Source: Rhizobium sp. P40RR-XXII (GTDB lineage Bacteria > Pseudomonadota > Alphaproteobacteria > Rhizobiales > Rhizobiaceae). Taken from it: 64,000 bases of DNA. The stretch is taken from NCBI RefSeq assembly GCF_012641405.1, contig NZ_JABAII010000007.1:306129-370128 (forward strand). The letters run 5' to 3'. Below are positions 53,544 to 62,386 of this stretch, piece by piece. Each line of letters opens with the position of its first letter. Positions within the stretch are counted from its first letter, which is position 1. The notes under the pieces were generated by a model. The model made no database searches. It had not been told where the DNA came from and worked only from the letters and a program-made list of their open reading frames with translations. A program made the position numbers and the translations under genes.

Positions 53544-54893
53544 ATGGATGTCCAGCAGAGGAGCGTAAGGGTCCTGCCCTTCGACGTGACGCATCGGCTT
53601 GTGCTGTCAATCGCGCTTCCGATGACGCTCGGCTTCATGACGACACCCCTGCTCGGTCTGGTCGACACGGCCGTCGTCGGCCACATGGGTCAGGCAGACG
53701 CCTTGGCGGGGCTTGCGATCGGTGCGGTGCTCTTCGATCTCATTTTCGCAAGCTTCAATTTTCTGCGCGCCTCGACGACGGGACTGACCGCCCAGGCCTA
53801 TGGCCGCCACGATAAGCACGAACAGCAGGCCGTCTTCTGGCGCGCCCTGATCTCGGCGCTCGGCTGCGGCCTCCTGATCGTCCTTCTGTCGCCCCTCCTG
53901 CTCTGGCTCGGCATCACGCTGATGGGGCCGCAAGGCGGCATCGCCGAGGCAACGCGGACCTATTTCTCCATCCGCATGCTTTCGGGGCCGGCAGCCCTTG
54001 CCAATTACGCGCTGCTCGGCTTCGTGCTTGGCCGCGGCCAGGGCCGCATCGGGCTACTGCTGCAGACGGTCATTAATGGCGTCAATATCGTGCTCGCCGT
54101 GCTGCTTGGCCTCTGGCTCGGCTGGGGTGTGGCCGGCGTTGCCTGGGGCACGCTGATCGGCGAAGCGAGCGGCATGCTGCTGGGGCTTGGAATCGTATTG
54201 CGCGGCTTTGCCGGCGAGGATCGCCCACCGCGGGCGGAATTGTTCTCACGCGCCAAGCTCACGCAACTGTTCGCGCTCAACCGCGATATCCTGATCCGGA
54301 CCTTCGTGCTTATCGGCGCCTTCACGCTGATGACGCGCATCGGCAACAGCTTCGGCGCCGTGATGCTGGCCGCCAATGCGGTGCTGATGAACTTCTTTCT
54401 GCTGTCGGGCTATTATCTCGATGGGCTGGCGAATGCCGCAGAGCAGATCACCGGCCGCGCGATCGGCGCCAATTATCGGCCGGCCTTCGAGCGCGGGCTG
54501 AAGCTGACCGGGCTTTGGTCCTTCGGGCTGGCGCTTGCCGCCGCCATCTTCTTCTTCACCGTCGGCCCTACCCTGATCCGCCTGCTGACCACCTCTGAAG
54601 AGGTCCGCGTTGCGGCCGGAACCTACCTTCCCTGGGCGGCGATCACAGGCTTGACCGGCGCGCTCGCCTTCCTGATGGATGGGGTCTTCATCGGCGCCAC
54701 ATGGTCGCGCGAGATGCGCAACAAGATGCTGCTCTCCTTCGGCGGCTATCTGATGGCGCTGGCCGTCTTCGTGCCGACGCTCGGCAATCATGGCCTCTGG
54801 ATGGCCATGAACGCCTTCCTGCTGTTTCGCGGCATCTTCCTGGCCATGGGCTTGAAGAAGCGGGCCGATCAGACGTTCCGGTTCGCCCAGTAA
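53544..54893 (+). CDS. MATE-family efflux transporter (DinF-like)
   Basis: The 449-residue protein has about twelve transmembrane helices in two homologous halves. Typical MATE pieces are LVLSIALPMTLGFMTTPLLGLVDTAVVGHMG and FDLIFASFNFLRASTTGLTAQAYG. The first-half acidic residue and the DinF-like pattern suggest a Na+ or H+ coupled exporter of cationic compounds. It starts 16 bases after the CAP gene. Its 3' end overlaps the end of the convergent pyrD by 25 bases. Confidence 0.93.
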   Translation: MDVQQRSVRVLPFDVTHRLVLSIALPMTLGFMTTPLLGLVDTAVVGHMGQADALAGLAIGAVLFDLIFASFNFLRASTTGLTAQAYGRHDKHEQQAVFWRALISALGCGLLIVLLSPLLLWLGITLMGPQGGIAEATRTYFSIRMLSGPAALANYALLGFVLGRGQGRIGLLLQTVINGVNIVLAVLLGLWLGWGVAGVAWGTLIGEASGMLLGLGIVLRGFAGEDRPPRAELFSRAKLTQLFALNRDILIRTFVLIGAFTLMTRIGNSFGAVMLAANAVLMNFFLLSGYYLDGLANAAEQITGRAIGANYRPAFERGLKLTGLWSFGLALAAAIFFFTVGPTLIRLLTTSEEVRVAAGTYLPWAAITGLTGALAFLMDGVFIGATWSREMRNKMLLSFGGYLMALAVFVPTLGNHGLWMAMNAFLLFRGIFLAMGLKKRADQTFRFAQ

Positions 54894-55957
54894 TCCAATC
54901 TGGTATCGCGCAGGTCGCGGATCGAACCGGCACGCTCGCGATCGAGCAGCTTCGAGAGATCCGTAACGATCCGGCCCGGCAATCCCGGCCCCTCGTAGAC
55001 CATGCAGGAATAGAGCTGCACGAGATCGGCGCCGGCCTTGATCTTTTCCAGCGCGGTCTCCGCCGACGACACGCCGCCAACGCCGATGATCGGCAGCGCC
55101 GCGCCCACGCGGCGGCGCATCTTGGCCAGCACCGCGGTCGATTTTTCAAAGACCGGCTTCCCGGAAAGACCGCCGGCCTCCTTGGCCTGTCGCTGGTCCT
55201 TCAACCCGTCGCGCGAAAGCGTGGTGTTGGAGACAATCAGACCGTCGAGCCCGTGAGACAAGGCTTCGGCGGCGATATCGTCCATGCCCTCCTCGGTCAG
55301 ATCCGGCGCGATCTTAAGGAAGACGGGGATACGTTTACCGGCCTTTACCGCTTCCTCGTCGCGGGCCGCAAGTACGGCCGACAAGAGGGCCGACAGGCTT
55401 TCGCGCGCCTGCAGATCGCGCAGGCCCGGCGTATTCGGCGAGGAAATATTGGCCGTAAAATAACGCGCCACGGAATAGAAGCGGCGGATGCCGGCGACGT
55501 AATCGGCGATACGGTCGGCGCTATCCTTGTTGGCGCCGATATTGACGCCGATGATGCCGTTGCCGCGAATCGTCTTTAGGCGCTGAAACGCTGCTTCATG
55601 ACCCTCATTGTTGAAGCCGAGGCGGTTGATGACGCCCTCGTCCTCGACCAGGCGGAAGATGCGCGGGCGCGAATTGCCTGACTGCGGCTTCGGCGTCACC
55701 GTACCGATCTCGGTGAAACCGAAACCGAGCTTCAGCAATGCCTCCGGCACCTCTGCATTCTTGTCATAGCCGGCCGCCATGCCGATGGGATTGGCAAAAT
55801 CGAGGCCGGCCACGGTCAGGCGCAGGCGGGGATCGGTGCTGACGCGGCAGGCCGGTACGAGGCCGGATTTCAGCGCCGCTATCGACATGCCGTGCGCCGT
55901 TTCCGGATCGAACAGGAACAGGCCGCGCCGGCCGAGATCACGAAAGGCGCCGATCAT
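54869..55957 (-). CDS. pyrD: Dihydroorotate dehydrogenase (quinone)
   Basis: The 362-residue class 2 enzyme has an N-terminal membrane-associating extension (about 1-40) then PIGMAAGYDKNAEVPEALLKLGFGFTEIGTVTPKPQ, the catalytic serine in NISSPNTPGLRDLQ, KIAPDLTEEG and the FMN site GGVSSAETALEKIKAGADLVQLYSCMVY. It oxidises dihydroorotate to orotate with quinone in pyrimidine synthesis at the inner membrane. Its ATG overlaps the stop of the upstream DUF952 gene by four bases. A much longer in-frame extension into that gene is not coding. Confidence 0.96.
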   Translation of the reverse strand: MIGAFRDLGRRGLFLFDPETAHGMSIAALKSGLVPACRVSTDPRLRLTVAGLDFANPIGMAAGYDKNAEVPEALLKLGFGFTEIGTVTPKPQSGNSRPRIFRLVEDEGVINRLGFNNEGHEAAFQRLKTIRGNGIIGVNIGANKDSADRIADYVAGIRRFYSVARYFTANISSPNTPGLRDLQARESLSALLSAVLAARDEEAVKAGKRIPVFLKIAPDLTEEGMDDIAAEALSHGLDGLIVSNTTLSRDGLKDQRQAKEAGGLSGKPVFEKSTAVLAKMRRRVGAALPIIGVGGVSSAETALEKIKAGADLVQLYSCMVYEGPGLPGRIVTDLSKLLDRERAGSIRDLRDTRLDYWANRNV

Positions 55958-56316
55958 TCCGCCATCTCCGGAAAGACGTGCGCGCCATCGTCGCCAATTG
56001 GCAGCGGCTTTTCCCAGAGCACGGCCGAAAGCGGCAGCGGCGCATAGAGATGCGGGAAGAGATCGCCGCCGCGCGAGGGTTCGAACACCAGCTTGTCGCC
56101 GAGCGCGTCGCCGTCGATCGCCACCAGCAATAGGCCGGTCTGCCCCGTGAAATAAAGCTCCGCGGTTTTCTTTGCCTGCTTCGCGGTAGAGAAATGAATG
56201 AAGCCGTCGGTCAGATCGATCGCCGCGCCATGAAAAACGCCGGTTTGTCTGGCTTGCTGCCAGAGCGTGTCCGGCACGATCTTGTAAACCACTGGCATGG
56301 CAGTCATCATCCCCAT
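55954..56316 (-). CDS. DUF952-family protein
   Basis: The 120-residue protein contains VVYKIVPDTLWQQARQTGVFHGAAIDLTDGFIHFSTAKQAKKTAELYF and LVFEPSRGGDLFPHLYAPLPLSAV, the conserved parts of DUF952. These proteins are distantly similar to ADP-ribosyltransferase-like folds, but no activity is established that I can cite. It is coupled to pyrD by a four-base overlap. The start is uncertain among several close methionines; the ATG at 56316 has AGGA nine bases upstream. Confidence 0.88.
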   Translation of the reverse strand: MGMMTAMPVVYKIVPDTLWQQARQTGVFHGAAIDLTDGFIHFSTAKQAKKTAELYFTGQTGLLLVAIDGDALGDKLVFEPSRGGDLFPHLYAPLPLSAVLWEKPLPIGDDGAHVFPEMAE

Positions 56317-56415
56317 GTAAAGCTGTCCTGATAGGGCTTTGCACGAAAACGGCAGCCCATGTCCACGGTTTCCGTAATGGATTTAGGATTTAACGCAGAA
56401 AATCCGGAGGATGAC

Positions 56416-56844
56416 ATGACGAAGGAACTGAAAATCGGTCTAGCGGCCATGCTGATGCCCGCTGCTTTTCTTCTGTCCACGCCGGCTCTTTCAGCCGAAC
56501 CTGACGCGGCGCGCTTTCAGCTTGAGCGCAGCGGCGATCATTTCATCCGCCTCGACAAGCAGACGGGCGCCATGTCCATTTGCCAGGACCAGGGCGGCAA
56601 TCTCGTCTGCCGCATGGCCGCCGACGAGCGCGCCGCCTATGACGACGAACTCGACCGCCTCGCCGATCGCGTGACGAAGCTGGAAAAGACGGTCGCTTCG
56701 GACAAGGGATCGAGCCTGCCCAGTGACGCCGAGGTCGACCGCACGCTCGGCATCATGCAGAAATTCATGCGCGGCTTCATGGGCATGGCGAAGGAATTCC
56801 AAAACGAGCAGCCGGACACCAAGCCGCAGCCGCAGAAGACCTGA
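56416..56844 (+). CDS. Small exported protein with coiled-coil region
   Basis: The 142-residue protein has a signal peptide (MTKELKIGLAAMLMPAAFLLSTPALSA) and a mature part of about 115 residues. That part contains HFIRLDKQTGAMSICQDQGGNLVCRMAADERAAYDDELDRLADRVTKLEKTV and then a helical segment (MQKFMRGFMGMAKEF). The LADRVTKLEKTV stretch looks coiled-coil. Two cysteines (SIC, LVC) may pair in the periplasm. Orthologues without assigned function are usual in rhizobia. GGAGG lies five bases upstream of the ATG, so an in-frame start at 56359 is rejected. Confidence 0.78.
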   Translation: MTKELKIGLAAMLMPAAFLLSTPALSAEPDAARFQLERSGDHFIRLDKQTGAMSICQDQGGNLVCRMAADERAAYDDELDRLADRVTKLEKTVASDKGSSLPSDAEVDRTLGIMQKFMRGFMGMAKEFQNEQPDTKPQPQKT

Positions 56845-56982
56845 AGCCGGCAAAAGGCCGCATGGTGAAAGCACGGGATAAAGGATCCTATTCCTATGCC
56901 GGCCTTTACTCGCCAACATGCCTCGGTTAACCTTTTGAAGAGTTGAGCGCCGGGCGAGCCGGCGCACGGATCCTGAGCGGCA

Positions 56983-57648
56983 ATGCTGTCACACGAGCAG
57001 ATATGGGGTGCGATCGACCGGCTTGCCGAGCGGCATGCCTTGACCCCTTCAGGCCTCGCACGCCGCGCCGGACTTGACGCCACTTCCTTCAACAAGTCGA
57101 AGCGATTGAGCCAGGACGGGCGCCTGCGCTGGCCGTCGACGGAATCGATCGCCAAGGTGCTGGATGCGACCGGAGCCAGCTTAGATCAGTTCCTGAGCTT
57201 CATCCGACCAGGCGAACCGTCGGGCACCAAGACAATGCACGGGATTTCGCCGGCTGGAAATGCCATACCGCTGATCGGCTTTGCCCAGGCGGGCGCCGGC
57301 GGCTTCTTCGACGACGGCGGCTTTCCGGCCGGTCAGGGCTGGGACATGGTGGAATTTCCCGTTGCGGCCGGGCAGAGGGCTGGTGTCTATGCGCTCGAGG
57401 TCCAGGGCGAAAGCATGTTGCCGCTCTATCGCGACGGGGATATTCTGATCGTCGAGCCAGGCGCTCAGATCAGGAAAAATGACCGTGTCGTTGTGAAGAC
57501 CCGCGAGGGTGAGGTTATGGCCAAGGTCCTGCTGCGGCAGAGCGCGAAGTCGATAGAACTCCTGTCGCTCAACTCCGAACACCCCAACCGCAGCTTCGAT
57601 CTTGCGGATGTGGAATGGATTGCCCGGATCATATGGGCCAGCCAATAG
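56983..57648 (+). CDS. HTH regulator with S24/LexA-like peptidase domain
   Basis: The 221-residue protein has an N-terminal helix-turn-helix (WGAIDRLAERHALTPSGLARRAGLDATSFNKSKRL) and a C-terminal S24 peptidase domain: YALEVQGESMLPLYRDGDILIVEPG (catalytic serine) and VMAKVLLRQ (lysine). This is the phage-repressor and LexA-like arrangement, and the presence of both catalytic residues suggests it may cleave itself on a signal. It does not look like LexA itself, which has a winged-helix domain. It is followed 15 bases later by an SNase-like gene, an arrangement that could couple DNA damage to that protein. Confidence 0.85.
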   Translation: MLSHEQIWGAIDRLAERHALTPSGLARRAGLDATSFNKSKRLSQDGRLRWPSTESIAKVLDATGASLDQFLSFIRPGEPSGTKTMHGISPAGNAIPLIGFAQAGAGGFFDDGGFPAGQGWDMVEFPVAAGQRAGVYALEVQGESMLPLYRDGDILIVEPGAQIRKNDRVVVKTREGEVMAKVLLRQSAKSIELLSLNSEHPNRSFDLADVEWIARIIWASQ

Positions 57649-57663
57649 GAAAGTTTTCTCGTT

Positions 57664-58710
57664 ATGCGTCGTAATATTTGGCTTGCAGGCGTGGTAAGCG
57701 CGATCGCCGGTTCTTGGTTGACCCTCGTCGCGGTTCAAATCGGTGAGCATGGCTTCGCCCTGCCTGGTCGAGGCGGCAGCGCGACGACGGCTGAGAACAA
57801 GTCCATCACGACCGCGCCAACGGAGACTGCCGGGACCGACGCAATGCCCGCAGAGGTTGCCGAGGCAGTGAAGCCCGCCGAAACGGCCAAGCGGGGCGAT
57901 ACGGCATCGAACAAATCGCAACCAAAGAATCAGTCGGCAGCGCAGGTGGCCAATTCCACGCAAGAAGCCACGAACGAAAAGACGACCCAGCCAGCAACGG
58001 CCACCGACAGCAATCCGGAATTATCCGTTATTGCGGTGGCGGCCGCCCAGACGCCTCAACCAACGGAGGCCGCCTCGAACAAAGCGGCCACTGCCGAGCA
58101 GGCGGAAGCCGACCCCGTCTCGGACAACCGGATACCGGCCGACCAGATCGATAGGGAAATGTCGGCAGCCGAACATCGGACCCTTCCCCCACAGTTGCCG
58201 CAGCAGGCCCAACCCAAGCCCGAGTCGCAACAGACTTCACTCGATCCGGCATCCAAGCCGCAGGGGCAGACGACGATCGAGCTTGTCCGCCCCTTCGCCG
58301 ACCAGGCGGGCATATTGACCCTTGCCGGCAGGAGCGTGCAGCTGAGCGGGATCATTCCGACCGACGTCGACCGGATGTGCACCGGCCCGAGCGGCGACAG
58401 CTGGCCCTGCGGCCAGGCCGCGCGCACGGCCTTCCGCATGTATCTGCGCGGCCGCTCCATCGATTGCGATGTGCCGGACCCCGCCTGGAAGGGCATGGTC
58501 AAGGGCGAGTGCCGCTATGTCCGCGTCGATCTCAGCGCCTGGCTCGTCCGCTTCGGCTGGGCTGATCCGGAACCCGGCTCGCCGCTTGCGTCCCTTGTCG
58601 ACGAGGCCAAGCAGAAGAAGCGCGGCATGTACGGAGACGATCCACGCAAGAACGGGAAATCGACGCTTGCGCCGCCGCCGGCCAAGGAAAATCCGCTCAA
58701 TCCGATCTGA
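57664..58710 (+). CDS. Secreted SNase-like protein with a degenerate active site
   Basis: The 348-residue protein starts with a membrane anchor or signal segment (MRRNIWLAGVVSAIAGSWLTLVAV), then about 190 residues rich in Ala, Thr, Pro and Gln that are probably disordered. A thermonuclease-type domain follows at about 205-335, with LVRPFADQAGILTLAGRSVQLSG, GQAARTAFRMYLRGRSIDCDV and AKQKKRGMYG. The usual catalytic acids and arginines of staphylococcal nuclease are not in the expected places (GIIPTDVDRMC replaces a typical GIDAPE), so nuclease activity is doubtful. Four or more cysteines suggest disulphides. Confidence 0.78.
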   Translation: MRRNIWLAGVVSAIAGSWLTLVAVQIGEHGFALPGRGGSATTAENKSITTAPTETAGTDAMPAEVAEAVKPAETAKRGDTASNKSQPKNQSAAQVANSTQEATNEKTTQPATATDSNPELSVIAVAAAQTPQPTEAASNKAATAEQAEADPVSDNRIPADQIDREMSAAEHRTLPPQLPQQAQPKPESQQTSLDPASKPQGQTTIELVRPFADQAGILTLAGRSVQLSGIIPTDVDRMCTGPSGDSWPCGQAARTAFRMYLRGRSIDCDVPDPAWKGMVKGECRYVRVDLSAWLVRFGWADPEPGSPLASLVDEAKQKKRGMYGDDPRKNGKSTLAPPPAKENPLNPI

Positions 58711-58723
58711 CGCTTGCTTCCGC

Positions 58724-58826
58724 CACTACAGCGCCGCGCGTCATATGTGACGAGCAAAGGTCGCCGTAGCACTTTAAACCTGCTGCATAATTCCTTAAAT
58801 CGATTTCGATTTAAGGAATTATGCAG
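58724..58826. repeat. RIME-like palindromic intergenic repeat, copy 3
   Basis: A left segment beginning CACTACAGCGCCGCGCGTC is followed by a 44-bp core at 58783-58826 that is palindromic except for one central base. It is a near copy of the element at 9547-9651. It separates the SNase-like gene from the TerB-like gene. Confidence 0.8.
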
Positions 58827-58887
58827 TAACTTTTGCCATGAGACGCGCGACTTTTCAGTCTGCCAAATTCAAAGGACTTCGCCTGTC

Positions 58888-59301
58888 ATGAACAAGCCGC
58901 TTTCCGCTCACGAGGCCCTGATCTACGTCATGGTACTGGCCTCGGCCGTCGACCGCACGATGAACGACCGGGAACTCAGCCGCATTGGAGAGCTCATTCA
59001 CGCCCTGCCTGTTTTCAAGGGGTTCGACGACGAGAAGCTGATTTCCGTCTCCCGCGATTGCGCCAAGCTGCTTTCCAACAATGAGGGCCTGGATATCGTG
59101 CTCGAAACCGTGCGCGATACACTGCCGGCGCGCCTTTACGACACCGCCTATGCGCTTGCCGTCGAAGTCGCTTCGGCCGACCTGTCGGTCAAGGCCGAGG
59201 AATTGCGCCTGCTCAGCCTGCTTCGCGACCGTTTTGGCCTGGACAAGCTCACCTGCGCCGCCATAGAACGCAGCGCCATTGCCCGCTATCGCAAGGCCTG
59301 A
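58888..59301 (+). CDS. TerB-like tellurite-resistance/DjlA-type helical protein
   Basis: The 137-residue all-helical protein has the TerB pattern of paired acidic and hydrophobic helices: LIYVMVLASAVDRTMNDRELSRIGELIHALPVF and ALAVEVASADLSVKAEELRLLSLLRDRFGL. The two AxAD..(x)E units are typical metal-binding TerB repeats. No other ter genes are near, so a tellurite role is not implied. AAAGGA lies well upstream of the ATG at 58888; the longer frame that starts inside the repeat is rejected. Confidence 0.8.
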   Translation: MNKPLSAHEALIYVMVLASAVDRTMNDRELSRIGELIHALPVFKGFDDEKLISVSRDCAKLLSNNEGLDIVLETVRDTLPARLYDTAYALAVEVASADLSVKAEELRLLSLLRDRFGLDKLTCAAIERSAIARYRKA

Positions 59302-59366
59302 AGCATTTTCCTGCTTTACGCATTCCGGACAGAAAACAGCTGGTTACTTTCCTGGAATTGCTCTGA

Positions 59367-60242
59367 TCAGTAGAGCCCGTAAGGGAAATAGCGCAGATAG
59401 ATTTCCTGCAGCCTGCCGTCGCGCGAAAGCGTGGCGAGGGCGTGGTTGATCGCGGCCGTCAGATCGGCATCCTGCTGGCGCAGCATGATGGTCATGCCTT
59501 CGCCGAGGAACTGCTGCGACAGGTAGGGGCCATCAAACAAGGCGCAGCATTTTTCCGCCTCCGGCGACGAGACCCAGAAGGAAAGCTGCAGACCGTCGGC
59601 AAAGGCGGCATCGATCTTGCCATCCTTGACGGCCGCGAGCAGTGTATCCTTGTCGTCGAACGGCACCGGCTTGATTGCGGGGAAGAAGGCGGCCAGCATG
59701 GCTTCATGCATCGTAGCCCTGACGACACCGACCGAATGGCCCGAAAGCGACGCAGCCGTGGTGCCGCTGATCGATGCCTTGAGATTGCGCATGAAGCGGG
59801 CCGGCAGCATCAGGAAGGGGCGCGAGAAGGCGAAGCTCTTGCGCAGCTCGGGCTTGACCGCGACGCCCGCGATCACCGCATCGCCCTGCGAGGCCGCAAG
59901 TGCGCCCTGCAATTCATCGAAGGGCAAGGCCTGGATCTGGCACTTGTCCGATATATCGAGTTCGTCGCAGATCTTGCGGGCAAGCTCGACATGGAAGCCC
60001 GTGAGCTTGCCGTTCTGATCGAGAAAGTTGAAGGGCGGAAAATCGATCGAGGTCAGGAAACGCAGCCTGACCAGCGTCGACAGATCGGGTTTCGGCAGGC
60101 GTTCGCGCGCATCGAAGAGGATCGGCAGGTTCGGTGGTTTCGCCTCCTGGGCGGCAACCGGCCAGGCGCAGGAGGCGGCGATCAATGCCGCATGCATCAT
60201 AAGACGGGCCATGGAGATCGGCCACGAAAGGCAAACACGCAT
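59367..60242 (-). CDS. Periplasmic solute-binding protein, family 3
   Basis: The 291-residue protein has a signal peptide at about 10-32 (ARLMMHAALIAASCAWPVAAQ) and a type-II binding-protein fold: LTSIDFPPFNFLDQNGKLTGFHVELARKICDEL, GDAVIAGVAVKPELRKSFAFSRPFL and AAVKDGKIDAAFADG. It resembles polar amino-acid-binding proteins of ABC systems, but no permease or ATPase gene is adjacent. It could be an orphan binding protein or act with a distant system. The start at 60242 is chosen for the signal peptide. The upstream AGGAGG is about 12 bases away, which is long. Confidence 0.85.
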   Translation of the reverse strand: MRVCLSWPISMARLMMHAALIAASCAWPVAAQEAKPPNLPILFDARERLPKPDLSTLVRLRFLTSIDFPPFNFLDQNGKLTGFHVELARKICDELDISDKCQIQALPFDELQGALAASQGDAVIAGVAVKPELRKSFAFSRPFLMLPARFMRNLKASISGTTAASLSGHSVGVVRATMHEAMLAAFFPAIKPVPFDDKDTLLAAVKDGKIDAAFADGLQLSFWVSSPEAEKCCALFDGPYLSQQFLGEGMTIMLRQQDADLTAAINHALATLSRDGRLQEIYLRYFPYGLY

Positions 60243-60357
60243 GGTCTTGATCGGCCTCCTGTCGTGGATGCACATTTCTGATTCACCGATATGATTTAGC
60301 AGAGTCATGCCGCAGGGGGAATATCGCGCTTGGCAGGGATGGCGGCAGCGCCCGCGA

Positions 60358-60933
60358 CTACTTTTTTGCGCGGGCGAATTGTTCGACCCTTCCCGATCCG
60401 CGATCGCCGGTTTCTCCGCGCCGCTTCACAAGTCTTGCCGGAGCTCCGACATAAATGCCGTAGGGCTCGGTTTTTCCCTTGATGACGGCATTGGCGCCGA
60501 TGACGCATCCCTTGGCGACATGGGCGCCGCCGAGGATCTTGGCTCCCGCCCCGATCCAGACGTCATCTTCGATGACGATCGGTTTCTTCGTCACGCCCTG
60601 AAGGCGGATAGGCTGCGAAACATCATCGAAATTATGATCGAAAGAGACGACCATCGCATGTGCTGCGATGCGCACGTCGTTGCCGATGGAGATGCCGCCG
60701 CGGCCCAGCAAAATGCTGTAATCGTTGAAGGAAAGGTGATTGCCGATTTCGATGCTGCCTTCTTGCGCGTCGATGACAACACCCTTGCGGAAACTCCCCC
60801 GCTCGCCAATACGAACATCGCCGCGCTTCCAGATGATCCTGGTGCCGAACGGAACTTTCGTACTACGAGCGATCTTGAGCACACCGCTCCGAAAGATTGC
60901 TCTCAACCTGTAAAACCATGCAATGCCGCGCAT
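60358..60933 (-). CDS. Left-handed beta-helix acyltransferase (hexapeptide O-acetyltransferase-like)
   Basis: The 191-residue protein consists largely of hexapeptide repeats: RIGERGSFRKGVVIDAQEGSIEIGNHLSFNDYSILLGRGGISIGNDVRIAAHAMVVSFDHNF and IGAGAKILGGAHVAKGCVIGANAVIKG. The segment FDHNFDD with its histidine resembles the catalytic region of WbbJ/maltose-type acetyltransferases. It probably acetylates a sugar, for example in a surface polysaccharide, but no other polysaccharide genes are adjacent. AGGAG lies upstream of the ATG. Confidence 0.87.
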   Translation of the reverse strand: MRGIAWFYRLRAIFRSGVLKIARSTKVPFGTRIIWKRGDVRIGERGSFRKGVVIDAQEGSIEIGNHLSFNDYSILLGRGGISIGNDVRIAAHAMVVSFDHNFDDVSQPIRLQGVTKKPIVIEDDVWIGAGAKILGGAHVAKGCVIGANAVIKGKTEPYGIYVGAPARLVKRRGETGDRGSGRVEQFARAKK

Positions 60934-61054
60934 TCAGACGCTCCTGACAAGGGCGCCTTCTGTCATACCCGTCTGACGCCCACCTGAAGGGTTAGGGCAT
61001 GACGATGGCGATGCGGAGGCGAGGCTGCAAATGCTTGTCCCCTCTCCGCATAGT

Positions 61055-62281
61055 TCATGCACGCGCCGCAAGGCCGGCGATCAAGGCAATCAGCCCGAAG
61101 CCAGCCGCCGCCGCACAGACGGCAATCCAACCGCCGAAATCCCACGCCGTACCGGCAAGCGCCGAGCCCAGGGCGCCGCCGAGGAAGAAGATGCCAACGA
61201 AGAGGCCATTAATGCGCCCTCTTGCTTCCGGCTTCAAAAGATTGACGGCGCGACGTCCGAGCGTCTGGTCGCCGGTCACACCGACATCGAGCATCACGGC
61301 GCTCAGACCCAGAAAGATTAGCAATACAACTGAGTCACCGGTGCTTATCTCGCCGGCCCAGGTGGCCAGCGCCATGGCGGCGAGCACGATCAGATGCGCG
61401 GCAAGCGTCGCCGTCCGCGTCCAGCCGCGGTCGCCCATCCGGCCAAAAGCGGAGGTGGCGGCGGCGCCGCCCGCCCCGACCAGCGCGAACAGAGCGATGC
61501 CGGACTGGCCAAGGGAAAATGGCGGCTGCGCCAGACGCAGGGCAACGGAAGTCCAGAAGAGGCTGAAGCTCGCCATCATCATGGCGGCGGTGAAGGCGCG
61601 CAGCCGCAGCACCGGCTCTTCCCGCAGCAGCTGGAAGAGCGAGCCGATTAGGGCTCTATAGCTGGTACTGACCAAAGGCCGCCGTTCGGGCAGGCGTAAG
61701 GCCAGCATAGCCGCCAAAAGCGCGAGCGTTGCGGCACTCATGGCATAGAAGTTCCTCCAGCCCCAGAAATCGGCAATCAGGCTCGCCAGTGGTCGGGACA
61801 CCAATATGCCGACCATCAGGCCGCTCATGACATTGCCGATCACCCGGCCGCGATGTTCTGGCGGCGCCATGGCTGCTGCGATCGGCACGAGGATCTGGAT
61901 TGCCGAACAGGCCGCGCCCAGCAGAAAGAGGAAGATCAGAAGGCTCCAACCCGTCGGCGCGAGGGTGGCGGCAACGGCCATGACCAAGGCCGACAGAAGC
62001 ATGCGCAACACCAGCTGCCGGTTTTCCATCAGATCCGCCAACGGCACGAGGAAAAAGAGGCCGGTGGCATAACCGAGCAGCGACGCCATGGCCACCAGAC
62101 CGGCGCCGCTTTCCGAAAAGCCCAGCGACGGGCCGATGATGCCGACCAGCGTCTGCGGCGCGAAAAGATTGATGACAATGACACCGGTGGCGACGGCAAA
62201 CAGCAATGTCGAGGGAGCGGCAACGGCCTCTAGCGCATCGTCTTCGTCTTCACTCGCAATGCATTCGGGCACCTGGGACAT
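61055..62281 (-). CDS. MFS transporter
   Basis: The 408-residue protein has an acidic soluble N-terminus (about 1-22) and about twelve helices. MFS-type loops include PLADLMENRQLVLRM between TM2 and TM3 and EHRGRVIGNVMSGLMVGI. It resembles DHA1-type exporters such as those of the arabinose-efflux branch; the substrate is unknown. GGAGAGG precedes the ATG. It is divergent from a LysR gene that shares a palindromic region. Confidence 0.87.
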   Translation of the reverse strand: MSQVPECIASEDEDDALEAVAAPSTLLFAVATGVIVINLFAPQTLVGIIGPSLGFSESGAGLVAMASLLGYATGLFFLVPLADLMENRQLVLRMLLSALVMAVAATLAPTGWSLLIFLFLLGAACSAIQILVPIAAAMAPPEHRGRVIGNVMSGLMVGILVSRPLASLIADFWGWRNFYAMSAATLALLAAMLALRLPERRPLVSTSYRALIGSLFQLLREEPVLRLRAFTAAMMMASFSLFWTSVALRLAQPPFSLGQSGIALFALVGAGGAAATSAFGRMGDRGWTRTATLAAHLIVLAAMALATWAGEISTGDSVVLLIFLGLSAVMLDVGVTGDQTLGRRAVNLLKPEARGRINGLFVGIFFLGGALGSALAGTAWDFGGWIAVCAAAAGFGLIALIAGLAARA

Positions 62282-62328
62282 GACCTCTCCAATGATTTCT
62301 GATAATATTGATTGTCATGTTTATCGCC

Positions 62329-62347
62329 TTGCTGCATAATGCGGCAA
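62329..62347. promoter_or_regulatory. LysR-type box between the MFS and LysR genes
   Basis: TTGCTGCATAATGCGGCAA is a near-perfect 19-bp palindrome (TTGC/GCAA outer arms, GCAT/ATGC inner arms) lying 40 bases before the LysR start and about 48 from the MFS start. It includes the T-N11-A pattern of LysR recognition sites. Regulation of both genes is inferred. Confidence 0.55.
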
Positions 62348-62386
62348 TTGAAATAAAATGATAATGATTATGCGAGTTCGTTCATC

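Noticed and set aside
54869..56344. DUF952-PyrD fusion as a single 491-residue protein
   Set aside because: The extension uses a different frame from the DUF952 gene and has no conserved content; the ATGA overlap at 55954-55957 separates two genes.
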